The notes under the pieces are model-generated. The model did not search any database and had not been told where the DNA came from. It saw nothing but the letters and a program-made list of their open reading frames with translations. From UBA5069 sp964560495 (GTDB taxonomy: Bacteria > Chloroflexota > Anaerolineae > Caldilineales > Caldilineaceae): a stretch of DNA of 64,000 nt. The position numbers and the translations under genes are program-made. The stretch spans positions 9,186 through 73,185 of the forward strand of contig CAZLMM010000024.1 in assembly GCA_964560495.1 (NCBI GenBank), read 5' to 3'. Positions 20,294-28,826 of this stretch are shown here, piece by piece; within the stretch, counting starts at the first letter, position 1, and each line of letters begins with the position of its first letter.

Positions 20294-22036
20294 ATGCCCG
20301 CGCCACAGCTTCGCCCCACCTTCGACCACTACCTTGACTACGCCGCCTTGACCGCTGCCGTCCATGAGCTGGCTGCGGCCTATCCGCGTTTCGTTCGGCT
20401 GCACGCCATCGGCCACAGCCACCGGGGGCGCGCCATCTGGCTGCTGGAAATCAGCAACTGGGCCACAGGCGACGAGACGGTCAAATCTGGCTACTACATC
20501 GACGCCAACATTCACGCCGAGGAGATCTGCGGAACCTCCGTGGCGCTCTATACGGCCTGGGCTTTGGTCAGCGACTACGGTCGCGACCCGTTGGTCACTC
20601 GCCTGTTGGATGAGCAGATCTTCTACATCGTCCCACGGGTCAACCCCGACGGCGCAGAGATCGTGCAGACGCTGCCCTTCTATGAGTGGATCGGCAACGG
20701 GCGCTATCTGCCGGGCGAGGAGCAGTTCGGACCGGGTCTGCACTATGCCGACGTCAACAATGATGGCTTGATCGTGGACATGCGCATCCGCGACGACGCC
20801 GGCGAGTGGAAGGTGAGCGAACACGACCCGCGGCTCATGCTGCCGCGCGCGCCGGACGAAACGGGCGGCGTCTACTACCGGATCGTGCCAGAAGGCGTCC
20901 TGATCGATTGGGACGGCGGCGACTTCGTGATCCTGCGGCCGCAGGATGGCAATCTCAATCGCAACTACCCTTCCAACTGGGTCCCCGAGAGCCAGCAATA
21001 CGGCTCGGGTGAGTATCCGCTGAGCGAACCGGAGATCGCCGCAGTAGTGCGCTGGATCCTGGATCATCCCAACATTGCCGGCATGCAGTGCTATCACAGC
21101 CACAGCGGCGTGATCCTGCGACCCTGGCTGACTTTCCCGGATTCCCATTTCCTGGGCGAAGACAAGCTCCTCTACCAGATGATCGGCGCAATGGGCGTGG
21201 CTGAAACCGGCTACCCCCTCATCTCTGTCTACGAAGACTTCACGCCAGACAAGAATCTCAAACGCTACGGCTCCTCCATCGACTGGAGCTTTGGCAGCCT
21301 GGGTATCCCCACCTTCAGCACCGAGTTGTGGGATGTCTTCAAGGCCGCCGGCATCCAGCGCGATGACTATTATCCCTTGCGCAACTTCCCCGAGTGCGAC
21401 TGGCTCAAGCTGTTGCACTGGCAGGACGAGGCGCTGGGCGGCGACGGTTTTATGCCCTGGACGCCCTTCGACCATCCCCAATTGGGGCCGGTCGAAATCG
21501 GCGGCTGGCGGCGCATGTTTACCTTTCGCAACCCGCCGCCGGCGCGTTACCTGGAAGAGATGGCGCGCGTCAACTGCCGCTTCACCCTGCGCCACGCCGC
21601 CTGTGCGCCACAGTTGCGCCTGCGCGACCTCGCCGTGACGCCTGTCGGCGGCGACCTGTGGCAGGTGAGCGCCGTTGTCGACAACATGGGCTTCCTGCCC
21701 ACGAACCTGAGCGCACAGGCTGTGGCTATGCACGAGGCAAAACCGGTCGTTGCCGAACTGACCGGGCCGCCAGGGATGACATTCGTGCAGGGTGCGGCGC
21801 GCACTGATCTCGGTCATCTAGCCGGCCGCGGGCAGCGCCACACCGCGTACTCGCGTTTCTACGACTGGCCGGCTTCGGCGCGGGCGGTGAAGTGGATCGT
21901 GCGGCTGCCGGCGGGTGAAGCGGTTGAACTGATGTTGCGCGCCGGCTGTCTGCGGGCAGGGATGGTGGCAGCGACAGTCCGCATCGACGGGCAAGGCGTT
22001 GTACACATCGAACTGCCCAACGCGACGTCCGGCTAG
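20294..22036 (+). CDS. M14-family zinc carboxypeptidase
   Basis: A 580-residue metallocarboxypeptidase-like protein. The ATG at 20294 follows AGAGGA; the frame from TTG 20258 would start inside the operator. Zinc ligands appear as H and E in DANIHAEEICG and a later His in CYHSHSGV. Substrate-binding residues are suggested by DGNLNRNYPSNW, and the catalytic Glu by TFSTELWDV. No signal peptide is seen, so it is probably cytoplasmic and acts on imported peptides or peptide-like conjugates. The last 150 residues form an extra beta-rich domain. It is divergent from importer 1 and shares its control region. Confidence 0.85.
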   Translation: MPAPQLRPTFDHYLDYAALTAAVHELAAAYPRFVRLHAIGHSHRGRAIWLLEISNWATGDETVKSGYYIDANIHAEEICGTSVALYTAWALVSDYGRDPLVTRLLDEQIFYIVPRVNPDGAEIVQTLPFYEWIGNGRYLPGEEQFGPGLHYADVNNDGLIVDMRIRDDAGEWKVSEHDPRLMLPRAPDETGGVYYRIVPEGVLIDWDGGDFVILRPQDGNLNRNYPSNWVPESQQYGSGEYPLSEPEIAAVVRWILDHPNIAGMQCYHSHSGVILRPWLTFPDSHFLGEDKLLYQMIGAMGVAETGYPLISVYEDFTPDKNLKRYGSSIDWSFGSLGIPTFSTELWDVFKAAGIQRDDYYPLRNFPECDWLKLLHWQDEALGGDGFMPWTPFDHPQLGPVEIGGWRRMFTFRNPPPARYLEEMARVNCRFTLRHAACAPQLRLRDLAVTPVGGDLWQVSAVVDNMGFLPTNLSAQAVAMHEAKPVVAELTGPPGMTFVQGAARTDLGHLAGRGQRHTAYSRFYDWPASARAVKWIVRLPAGEAVELMLRAGCLRAGMVAATVRIDGQGVVHIELPNATSG

Positions 22037-22077
22037 TACAGGTGGCCTTCAATAGGGCCAGGGTATTGTCCTGCGCG

Positions 22078-22165
22078 AGATGCTTCGCTGGCGCTCCGTA
22101 GAAACTCTCGCCGGCGCCAGATGCTTCACTGGCGTAGATGCTTCACTACGTTCAGCATGACAAAG
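22078..22165. repeat. Short direct repeats (AGATGCTTC x3)
   Basis: AGATGCTTC occurs at 22078, 22119 and 22136, each followed by RCT, and the last runs into ACGTTCAGCATGACA. Several flanks contain GGCG. This resembles the widespread GAAGCATCT/CAGCATGACA intergenic repeats. It fills most of the 233-base gap before the M24 gene. Confidence 0.55.
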
Positions 22166-22272
22166 GCGGTGTCTCTTGCCCGCGCTATGCCACGCGGGGA
22201 ATTGAAAACTCAGCATGACAACCATTGGGTTACTTCCGCCCACGTACACTAGGCAATTTTGGGAGGTGAATG

Positions 22273-23451
22273 ATGCAACCAACGACCACAGCGTTTCGCC
22301 CCGTCTATCTCGGCGCGGGCTTCTACCGCGACCGCGTTGCCCAGTTGCAGCGATCAGTGGGCGCGGTCGGTCTCGACGGCCTGCTGCTCCTAAACCCGGC
22401 CAATCTCATGTGGGCGACAGGCTTTTTCCACATTCCCAACGAGCGGCCCATCGGTCTGTATTTGCCAGCCAGCGGCGCGCCGATACTCTTCGTGCCCTTC
22501 CTCGAAAAAGAGAACGCCGAAGAGAGCTGGATCGCCGACATCCGCTGGTACCTCGAATACCCAGGCGAGACGCCAGCCGAGGTGTGGATGGTGAAGCAGA
22601 TTGCCGAGGAGCGTATTGGCGTGGATGCAGCCAGCCAGCGCACTTTCTCCGCTTTGGCCGCTATCAAACCAGGGCTGACGTTGGACGACACAGTGAGCCA
22701 GGCCCGCTACATCAAGACAGAGGCCGAGATCGAGCTGACGCGCCTGGCTGCGGGCTACGCCGATTATGGGCTGGCCGTCGCCCGCCGGGCTGTGGCCGAC
22801 GGGCTGCACAGCGGCGTCACTGAGCTGGATGTGGTGCAGATTGTTCAGGCCGAGACGACCGCTCGCATGAAGGCCGAACTGGCGGACCTAGTCAACTTCT
22901 ACCGCGGCGCGGTCAGCCTGACGGCTCACGCCGGTGCACGCGGCGCGCTGCCCCACGGCCAGCCCGGCCCGGTCGCCATCAAGCCGGGCGATACGCTTAT
23001 TGTTGGCATCGGCGTCAAGGTGGGCGGCTATCACGCCGAGAGCGGCTGCACCTTTGTCGTCGGCGAACCAAGCGCCGATCAACGCTGCTGCCTGGAGGCG
23101 ACCTGGGCCTGCGACCAAGCCGTCTTGGCTGCCCTCAAGCCGGGCGCGCTGTGCAGCGCAGTCAACGAAGCGGCCTGGGCGACTCTGCGTGAACATGGCT
23201 ACGGCGACTTCATCCGCCATCGCATCGGCCACGGCATGGGCGTGGAAGGGCACGAGGCGCCCTGGCTGTCCATCGGCGACGCGACGCTTGTGATGGAAAG
23301 TATGGTCTTTTCCAACGAGCCGGGCATCTATCGCCCCGGCGTTGACGGCTATCGCATCATCGACAGCATGGTGGTCACTGCCACCGGCGCCGAGCGGCTC
23401 AGCCGCTATCTCGCCGCCCACGGTCCAGATGACCGGGTGATTCCGGTTTGA
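22273..23451 (+). CDS. M24-family (creatinase/aminopeptidase P fold) protein, metal site incomplete
   Basis: About 392 residues: an N-terminal creatinase-type domain (NLMWATGFFHIPNERPIGL) and a C-terminal pita-bread domain. GGGAGG favours the second ATG (22273) over that at 22270. In true Xaa-Pro peptidases five residues hold two metals. Here the first Asp is Gly (IVGIGVKVGG), the second is Glu (YHAESGCTFVVG), His is kept (RIGHGMGVEGHEAP), the first Glu is kept (SNEPGIY) and the last Glu is Ile (GYRIIDSMVV). That pattern suggests a metal-free creatinase-type hydrolase, as in creatinase or ectoine hydrolase, rather than a prolidase. The reaction is unknown. Confidence 0.8.
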   Translation: MQPTTTAFRPVYLGAGFYRDRVAQLQRSVGAVGLDGLLLLNPANLMWATGFFHIPNERPIGLYLPASGAPILFVPFLEKENAEESWIADIRWYLEYPGETPAEVWMVKQIAEERIGVDAASQRTFSALAAIKPGLTLDDTVSQARYIKTEAEIELTRLAAGYADYGLAVARRAVADGLHSGVTELDVVQIVQAETTARMKAELADLVNFYRGAVSLTAHAGARGALPHGQPGPVAIKPGDTLIVGIGVKVGGYHAESGCTFVVGEPSADQRCCLEATWACDQAVLAALKPGALCSAVNEAAWATLREHGYGDFIRHRIGHGMGVEGHEAPWLSIGDATLVMESMVFSNEPGIYRPGVDGYRIIDSMVVTATGAERLSRYLAAHGPDDRVIPV

Positions 23452-23495
23452 ATAGGATGTATTCAAAATCAGTTACAAGTGGTCATTCCGTAGGA

Positions 23496-23556
23496 GCTTG
23501 AACGGCGGCGAAGTCCTCATTCTGTAACAGCGAGGCTTTGCCGCCGCCCTTCAAGC
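23496..23556. repeat. GCTTGAACGGCGGCG palindrome (same family as 9561 and 9657)
   Basis: The 15-base arms GCTTGAACGGCGGCG (23496-23510) and CGCCGCCCTTCAAGC (23542-23556) pair with one mismatch. The stem sequence matches the palindromes inside the 9539-9755 element, 14 kb away. The loop differs, so the stems are what is conserved. Confidence 0.7.
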
Positions 23557-23669
23557 CCGTACAGCAAACTAACTTTGAACACACCAATTTGAATAGATGC
23601 CCGCGGATCAATAGAGAATCTGCGCAGATCCGCCCGATCCTGTATCGGTCAAGATGATGGAAAAACGTC

Positions 23670-23690
23670 GGTGCGGTTACGAACCGCACC
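23670..23690. repeat. 21-bp palindrome followed by TACG
   Basis: GGTGCGGTT and AACCGCACC pair perfectly around an ACG loop, followed by TACG. The same layout, a stem ending in GCACC then TACG, recurs at 48859-48877 with a changed but still complementary stem. This is typical of a dispersed palindrome family under compensatory change. Confidence 0.6.
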
Positions 23691-23778
23691 TACGAATTTC
23701 ACGATGTTCTTGACCAGAACAAAATCCGCCCAATCCGCGTTATCTGCGTTTTTTTAGTTTGTGAAAGGAATGATCTTC

Positions 23779-25164
23779 ATGACCGCGATTCACCCTGAAC
23801 TCCAGGCTGCCTTCGACTGGATCGATGCGCATCGCGCCGAGGCCATTGCCGACCTACAACGTCTGGTGCAGCAGAAGAGCGTCAGCGCACAGAACATTGG
23901 GTTGGAGGAGTGCGCCAGCCTGGTGGTTGAGATGATGCACGCGGATAGTCTTGACGCTGCGGCCTATCCACTGGATGGCGGCCCGCCCTGCATCATCGGC
24001 CACATGCCTAGCCGCTCCAACAGCAAGACGTTGCTTGCCTATGCCCACTATGACGTTCAGCCCGAAGACCCGGTGGACAAGTGGAGTTACCCACCCTATG
24101 GCGGCGTGATCGACAAGGGGCGGCTTTGGGGGCGCGGCGCAACGGACAACAAATCGGGCGTGTTGGCCTTCACCAAAGGCGCAAAAGCCTGGCTGCAGAC
24201 GCGGGGCAGTCTGCCGGTCGGCGTCAAGTTCATCATCGAGGGCGAAGAGGAGATTGGTTCGATTCACCTCGGCCCTTTCATCGCAGCCAACCCGGAACTG
24301 GTACGCGCTGACGCCATGCACTGTCTGGACGGCGGCGTCGATCCCAGTTCCATGGTTCCAGATATCGATCTCGGCCTGAAGAGTGTGCTCTTCGTGGAAC
24401 TGGTGGCGCACGGCGCCAACGCCGACATTCACAGCCTCAACGCGCCGCTGTTGCCGTCGCCTGCGTGGGATCTGGTGCGAGCGCTCAACAGCCTGATGGA
24501 CGCCAACCGACGCATCTTGATCGACGGCTGGTATGAGGGGCTGTGGCAGTTGGGCGACGAGGAGATGGAGCAATTGGCGGCCAACGCGGCGCGGCTGGAC
24601 CTGAACAAGCTCAAGGCGGAGTGGGGCATCGACCAGTTCGCCCTGGGCCGCGATGGGGTGGATGCCCTGCGGGCGCGCGCCTACGAGCCGACCTGTAACA
24701 TCGCCGGGCTAACCGCTGGCTACCAGGGGCCGGGCAGCAAGACCATCGTTCCCAATGAGGCGCGCGCCAAACTGGACATGCGCCTGCCGCCGCTGATCGA
24801 CCCGGTCAAGGCCATTGAAAAGCTCAAGCGCCATCTTGAAAAACACGGTTTTGGGCGCATCGAGGTGGTCATCCGCGGCGGGACGCCCGAGCCGCCCTAC
24901 AAGATCAGCGTCAAGGAGGAGATCAGCCAAGCCATCATCCGCGCCGCCGAGCTGGTCTTCGGCGCGCCGCCGGTCATCAACGGCGTCAGCGCCGAAGGGA
25001 CGATCCTCAAGCATGTGTGGATGCCGACGGTGCTCACCGGCTTTGCCCAGCCGGACTGTAATCTGCATGCGCCCGACGAGAGCATCGACCTGGAGCATTT
25101 CATCAAGGGAGTGAAGTACGCCGCCGCCATCATGTGGGAGTATGGGCGCGAGGTCTCGAAATGA
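23779..25164 (+). CDS. M20-family dipeptidase
   Basis: About 461 residues, cytoplasmic. I prefer the ATG at 23779, nine bases after AAAGGA; GTG 23761 and ATG 23770 are in frame. Co-catalytic metal site: His and Asp in YAHYDVQPEDP, bridging Asp in WGRGATDNKSG, general base and ligand in EGEEEIGS, a further Asp in CLDGGVDP and the last His in NLHAPDESID. These are the carnosinase/peptidase V-like M20 motifs, so hydrolysis of dipeptides or N-acyl amino acids is expected. It is a paralogue of the protein encoded at 43869. Confidence 0.9.
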   Translation: MTAIHPELQAAFDWIDAHRAEAIADLQRLVQQKSVSAQNIGLEECASLVVEMMHADSLDAAAYPLDGGPPCIIGHMPSRSNSKTLLAYAHYDVQPEDPVDKWSYPPYGGVIDKGRLWGRGATDNKSGVLAFTKGAKAWLQTRGSLPVGVKFIIEGEEEIGSIHLGPFIAANPELVRADAMHCLDGGVDPSSMVPDIDLGLKSVLFVELVAHGANADIHSLNAPLLPSPAWDLVRALNSLMDANRRILIDGWYEGLWQLGDEEMEQLAANAARLDLNKLKAEWGIDQFALGRDGVDALRARAYEPTCNIAGLTAGYQGPGSKTIVPNEARAKLDMRLPPLIDPVKAIEKLKRHLEKHGFGRIEVVIRGGTPEPPYKISVKEEISQAIIRAAELVFGAPPVINGVSAEGTILKHVWMPTVLTGFAQPDCNLHAPDESIDLEHFIKGVKYAAAIMWEYGREVSK

Positions 25165-25259
25165 ATGACATCCACCAGGGGATCAAATTCGCAGCGATGA
25201 TTTTTCAGGAGTTTGCAGAGCGAATCATGAACGATTCACCACAATTCTGAGTTGCTGCC

Positions 25260-26642
25260 TCACGAACGCAGTGGTTGAATGAAACGCCCGCTGCCCGGTT
25301 CGGCCACGATCTGGCCAGCGTCGAACACCACTTGTCCGTTGACAAGGGTTGTGCGCACAACGCCGCGCTGGCTGCGACCGTGATAGAGGCGAGCGATCTC
25401 TTTGGCCTTGGTGAACCAACGATTGGCGTCGATGACGCCGTGTGGCCGCGGGTCATAGATCGTCAGATCGGCGATAGCGCCCACCCGCAGCACGCCCCTC
25501 TCTGGGAAAAGGCCAAAGAGCTGCGCCGGCTGTGTGGAGAGCAAGCGCACTGCCATATCGAGGGAGAATCGTTCTGTCAATGCTTCGGTCATCACGCTGG
25601 GCAGGAGCGCCTCTACGCCCGGCGCGCCGATGGCGCCCTGCCAGATGTCAGCGACGCCTCGTTCCTTTTCGGCAAGGGTGAAGGGGCTGTGGTCGGTGGT
25701 GATGGCGCGTAGCGACCCATCCATCAGACCGGCCCACAGGGCTGCCTGGTCGGTCTCGCTGCGCAGCGGCGGCTTGATCATGGCAAAAGGTCCCAGGCGA
25801 TCCATGTCCGGCGCTGTGAAGTATAGATAGTGTGGGCAGGTTTCACCGGTCATGGGCAGCCCAGCGGCTTGCGCTCCTTGTAGAGTCTGAAGCGCAGCCG
25901 CGCAGGAGACATGGGCAATATGCACGTGAGTCCTGACTGCCGTACACATGACCGCCAACTGGGCCACGCTCATTGCCTCCACCACCGGGGGGCGGCTGGC
26001 AACAAAGGCCGCGGGATCAGTGCGCCCCGTTGCTTTGATGCGCCCCTCGAAGAGTTGGATCAGCCGCTCGTTTTCGGCATGACATGAAAGCAGCCGACCG
26101 GTCTCTTTGACCAGTTCCAACGCACGGTAAATCTCGTCCTCTTGGTCAAGGCAAAGCCCTAAGAATTCGTCTTCGCGCCCTTTTTGGATGGCATGGGTGA
26201 AAATCTTGAAACCGCACGCCCCGGCGTCGGCCATGCCCAACACTTCGTCCCGGTCCAACAGACCCGGCGCGCCATAGAGACCGAAGTTGACATAGCTTTC
26301 CTTGCGTCCCAATGCCTTACGCATCTCGAAGACGTCGACGCGCGCACAGCAGGGCACGCTGATGGGCATTTCCAACACGGTGGTGACGCCGCCGGCCGCG
26401 GCCGCCTGGGTTTCGGTAATGAAGGTGCCGCGCTCGGGGTGGCCGGGCGCGCGCACATGGAAGTGAATGTCTATGACACCCGGCATGACCAGACAGCCTT
26501 CTGCGTTTAGCTCGCGACGGGCTGCGGGCAATGCGCCGGGCTGTGCGATCACGGCGATGCGATCTCCCTCGACGCCCAGGTCAGCCGGGAGCTGACCCTG
26601 TTCCGTGATCAATACGCCGCCTTCGATGGCCAGATCTAGCAT
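25260..26642 (-). CDS. Dihydroorotase/hydantoinase/allantoinase-like cyclic amidohydrolase
   Basis: A 460-residue amidohydrolase that opens a cyclic amide such as a hydantoin, dihydropyrimidine or allantoin. Start 26642 follows GAGGG; the longer frame to 26792 overlaps the M20 gene. Metal motif VMPGVIDIHFHVRAPG (HxH), probable carboxylated Lys in GACGFKIFTHA, His in SCHAENERL and VHIAHVSCAA, and Asp in ITTDHSPFTLAEKE. The STDHSP-type motif and DIHFHVRAPG resemble allantoinase and dihydroorotase most. It is the last gene of the 11-gene minus-strand operon, 13 bases after the M20 hydrolase. Such pairs often open a ring and then hydrolyse the carbamoyl or acyl product. Confidence 0.88.
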   Translation of the reverse strand: MLDLAIEGGVLITEQGQLPADLGVEGDRIAVIAQPGALPAARRELNAEGCLVMPGVIDIHFHVRAPGHPERGTFITETQAAAAGGVTTVLEMPISVPCCARVDVFEMRKALGRKESYVNFGLYGAPGLLDRDEVLGMADAGACGFKIFTHAIQKGREDEFLGLCLDQEDEIYRALELVKETGRLLSCHAENERLIQLFEGRIKATGRTDPAAFVASRPPVVEAMSVAQLAVMCTAVRTHVHIAHVSCAAALQTLQGAQAAGLPMTGETCPHYLYFTAPDMDRLGPFAMIKPPLRSETDQAALWAGLMDGSLRAITTDHSPFTLAEKERGVADIWQGAIGAPGVEALLPSVMTEALTERFSLDMAVRLLSTQPAQLFGLFPERGVLRVGAIADLTIYDPRPHGVIDANRWFTKAKEIARLYHGRSQRGVVRTTLVNGQVVFDAGQIVAEPGSGRFIQPLRS

Positions 26643-26655
26643 GAGTCGTAAACCC

Positions 26656-27819
26656 TCACAACAGCGCCTCCTCTGCAAAGCGCGCGAGGATGCACCGGGT
26701 CGTTTCCAGTTCTTCGATGACCACATATTCATCCGCCGCGTGGGCGACCTCGTAGCTACCCGGGCCAAAGACCACCATTCCTTCCCTGGCAACGTTGGTC
26801 AGGTGCTTGGCGTCGCTGCCGGGCAGATAGCCGACAGGTTCAGGCGGCGCGCCGGTTTCGTCTGCGCAGAGGCGGACGAAACGCCGAAACAGCGCGCTTT
26901 CGACGTCGTTCTGAAACCAGTTGCTGATCAGGAAATCGCCCACGCGATAGGTGCGCTCCGGGTCAGCCGCCTGGCGCGCTGCGACGATCTCTTGCAGCTC
27001 CGCAATGACCGCTTGTGGGTCTTCGCCGGGCAGCATGCGCCGGTCCACGTAAATCGTGCACGCGTCGGCCACCACATTGACGCCCACCCCGCCGCTGATG
27101 ACGCCCACATTGATGCTGGCCGGCCCAAGGAGTGGATGGGGGCGACGCTCCAGAACCTCAGACTGATAGCGTTCCAGGTCGAGAATCAGCCGCGCCATGC
27201 CATTGATGGCGTTGCGCCCGCGCCAGGGATTGGTGGCGTGGGCGGTGCAACCTGCCACATGAAAGGCAGCGCGCAACACGCCCTTGTGCGCCGTCGCTGC
27301 CCGGTTGTGGGTCTGTTCGCCGACGACGACAAAGTCGCACGCTGGGACGTAGCCGTTCTCCACCAGCCACTTCGTCCCCAACTGGCCGCCCACTTCTTCT
27401 TCTGCAGCGCAGACCACCACCAGGCGACCCTTGAGCCTGTCAGACTGCGCGCCGATTGCTGCGGCAGCGTGCAGCATGGCGGCTAGAGGCGCTTTGTCAT
27501 CCACGCTGCCCAGGCCATAGACTTTCCCATCGACCAAAGCGCCGGCAAAAGGATCGACGCTCCAGCGCGCATTCTGGCCCAGGGGCACGGTGTCGATGTG
27601 GGCGTGATAGAGCAGGGATAGCGAGTCTGCTTCACCCAACACACCGACGACGCTCCAGGCGCGATCATCGGGCGCAACCAGCGTGGTCGTAAAGCCGGCC
27701 CGCTGTAAGTAGTCGGCGCAGAACCCGGCAATCGCGCGACAGTCGCCGGGCGGATTGGGAGAAGGGATACGGATCAGTTGCTGAAGCAACGCGACCAGTT
27801 CGTTGGCGGACAGGCTCAT
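26656..27819 (-). CDS. M20-family N-acyl/N-carbamoyl amino-acid hydrolase (ArgE/DapE group)
   Basis: A 387-residue metallohydrolase. The ATG at 27819 overlaps the preceding stop as ATGA; the frame continues upstream to 28083 only as an overlap shadow. Metal motifs are YHAHIDTVPLG, YGLGSVDDKAPLAAML, AAEEEVGGQLG and a late PGSDAKHLT. A central dimerisation-type insert (TAHKGVLRAAFHVAGCTAHA to NINVGVISGG-like) marks the ArgE/DapE/CPG2 class. It probably removes an acyl or carbamoyl group from an amino acid. Its partners in the operon are the AstE-type enzyme and the cyclic amidohydrolase. Confidence 0.87.
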   Translation of the reverse strand: MSLSANELVALLQQLIRIPSPNPPGDCRAIAGFCADYLQRAGFTTTLVAPDDRAWSVVGVLGEADSLSLLYHAHIDTVPLGQNARWSVDPFAGALVDGKVYGLGSVDDKAPLAAMLHAAAAIGAQSDRLKGRLVVVCAAEEEVGGQLGTKWLVENGYVPACDFVVVGEQTHNRAATAHKGVLRAAFHVAGCTAHATNPWRGRNAINGMARLILDLERYQSEVLERRPHPLLGPASINVGVISGGVGVNVVADACTIYVDRRMLPGEDPQAVIAELQEIVAARQAADPERTYRVGDFLISNWFQNDVESALFRRFVRLCADETGAPPEPVGYLPGSDAKHLTNVAREGMVVFGPGSYEVAHAADEYVVIEELETTRCILARFAEEALL

Positions 27820-28817
27820 GATGGGATCAGGTTGTCCACTGTTTGTTCGATGACGCCGAAGAAGCAGCACCACTGTCCCTCGATCACCGATGGTCGCGAG
27901 CGCAATCCAAAGACGACACCGTCGCGCGGGGCGGTCAATTCGGCCAACACATCGCCATAGAGATTGTAAATGACGCCCAGTGGCGTTCCCTGGGCGACAG
28001 GAGTCTCGAAGGGCAGGTCGCGATTGCCCACAAAGATGCCCGTCGCCGGCGCCAAAAGCGCAATCTGATAGCCCTGCCGCCACGCCGGCGCATAGGCAGG
28101 CGTTCCTTCGATCATCTTATAGTGGCGCATGACATTGAGGTAGCTGGCGGCCAGGTCCTCGGCCACAACATGGAAATCGCCTGTCAGCGAGCGGCAGTTG
28201 CCGCCCAGTTCCACTGTAATGCCGCCCTTGCCCAGAGACGCTATTATGGAGCTGGGGTTGCCGCCGCCCACTGGGGAACGAAAGACCAGGGACCACTGGG
28301 GCCCCATGGCCGCAGCCAATTCCAGGCTGACCGGGTTGTCCGACGCAAAGATCATGTGCGCCAGGTAGGAATGTTCGCCGCCCGAATGGACAGCGATTTG
28401 CAGGTCGCAGTTCTCTTTCATAGCCAGCCAGTGAGCATAGGCGATGCGTTCGGTGGGATAGCCTTCGGCCTTGCCGGGATAGATGCGGTTCATATCATAG
28501 CTGAAGGTGTCCAGCGGGTCGCCGCGCGTGCCGGCCGTGAAAGCGTTCACGTTCATGGCGGGCACTGCCACGATTGTTCCGCGTAGGCGTTGCGGGTCGA
28601 TCTGCTTGAGCGCCAGAAAGATCGAAAAAGCGCCTTCCGGCTCATCGCCGTGGGTGGCGCCGTTGATCCAGAGCCGCGGCCCTTCTTCCACCCCCCGTGC
28701 AACGATAATGGGCATGGCGTAGGGGCGCCCGGCCATATCAACGCCCGCCTGAATGACGCCCCGTTTCATCTCGCCCGGCATGACCGTCGTCACACCAATT
28801 GTCATTGCTTCTGTCAT
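27816..28817 (-). CDS. Succinylglutamate desuccinylase/aspartoacylase (AstE/AspA) family deacylase
   Basis: A 333-residue zinc carboxypeptidase-fold enzyme. Zinc ligands are in NGATHGDEPEGAFS (HxxE) and QIAVHSGGEHS. MNVNAFTAGTRGDPLDT and DMNRIYPGK form the substrate pocket region, and GGITVELGG supplies the catalytic Glu. The C-terminal domain is beta-rich and biotinyl-like (APATGIFVGNRDLPFETPVAQG). Relatives remove acyl groups from amino acids, including AstE, aspartoacylase and DoeB of ectoine breakdown. It is coupled to the M20 gene by a 4-base overlap. Confidence 0.87.
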   Translation of the reverse strand: MTEAMTIGVTTVMPGEMKRGVIQAGVDMAGRPYAMPIIVARGVEEGPRLWINGATHGDEPEGAFSIFLALKQIDPQRLRGTIVAVPAMNVNAFTAGTRGDPLDTFSYDMNRIYPGKAEGYPTERIAYAHWLAMKENCDLQIAVHSGGEHSYLAHMIFASDNPVSLELAAAMGPQWSLVFRSPVGGGNPSSIIASLGKGGITVELGGNCRSLTGDFHVVAEDLAASYLNVMRHYKMIEGTPAYAPAWRQGYQIALLAPATGIFVGNRDLPFETPVAQGTPLGVIYNLYGDVLAELTAPRDGVVFGLRSRPSVIEGQWCCFFGVIEQTVDNLIPS

Positions 28818-28826
28818 AGTTGCTCC

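Larger units (their letters stand above)
23452..23778. other. Repeat-containing intergenic gap
   Basis: About 327 non-coding bases between the M24 and M20 genes. They hold a CGGCGGCG-stem palindrome (23496-23556), bracketed by the short inverted pair TATTCAAA (23460) and TTTGAATA (23588), and a second palindrome at 23670-23690. A weak AAAGGA ribosome site precedes 23779. No gene is evident. Confidence 0.65.
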
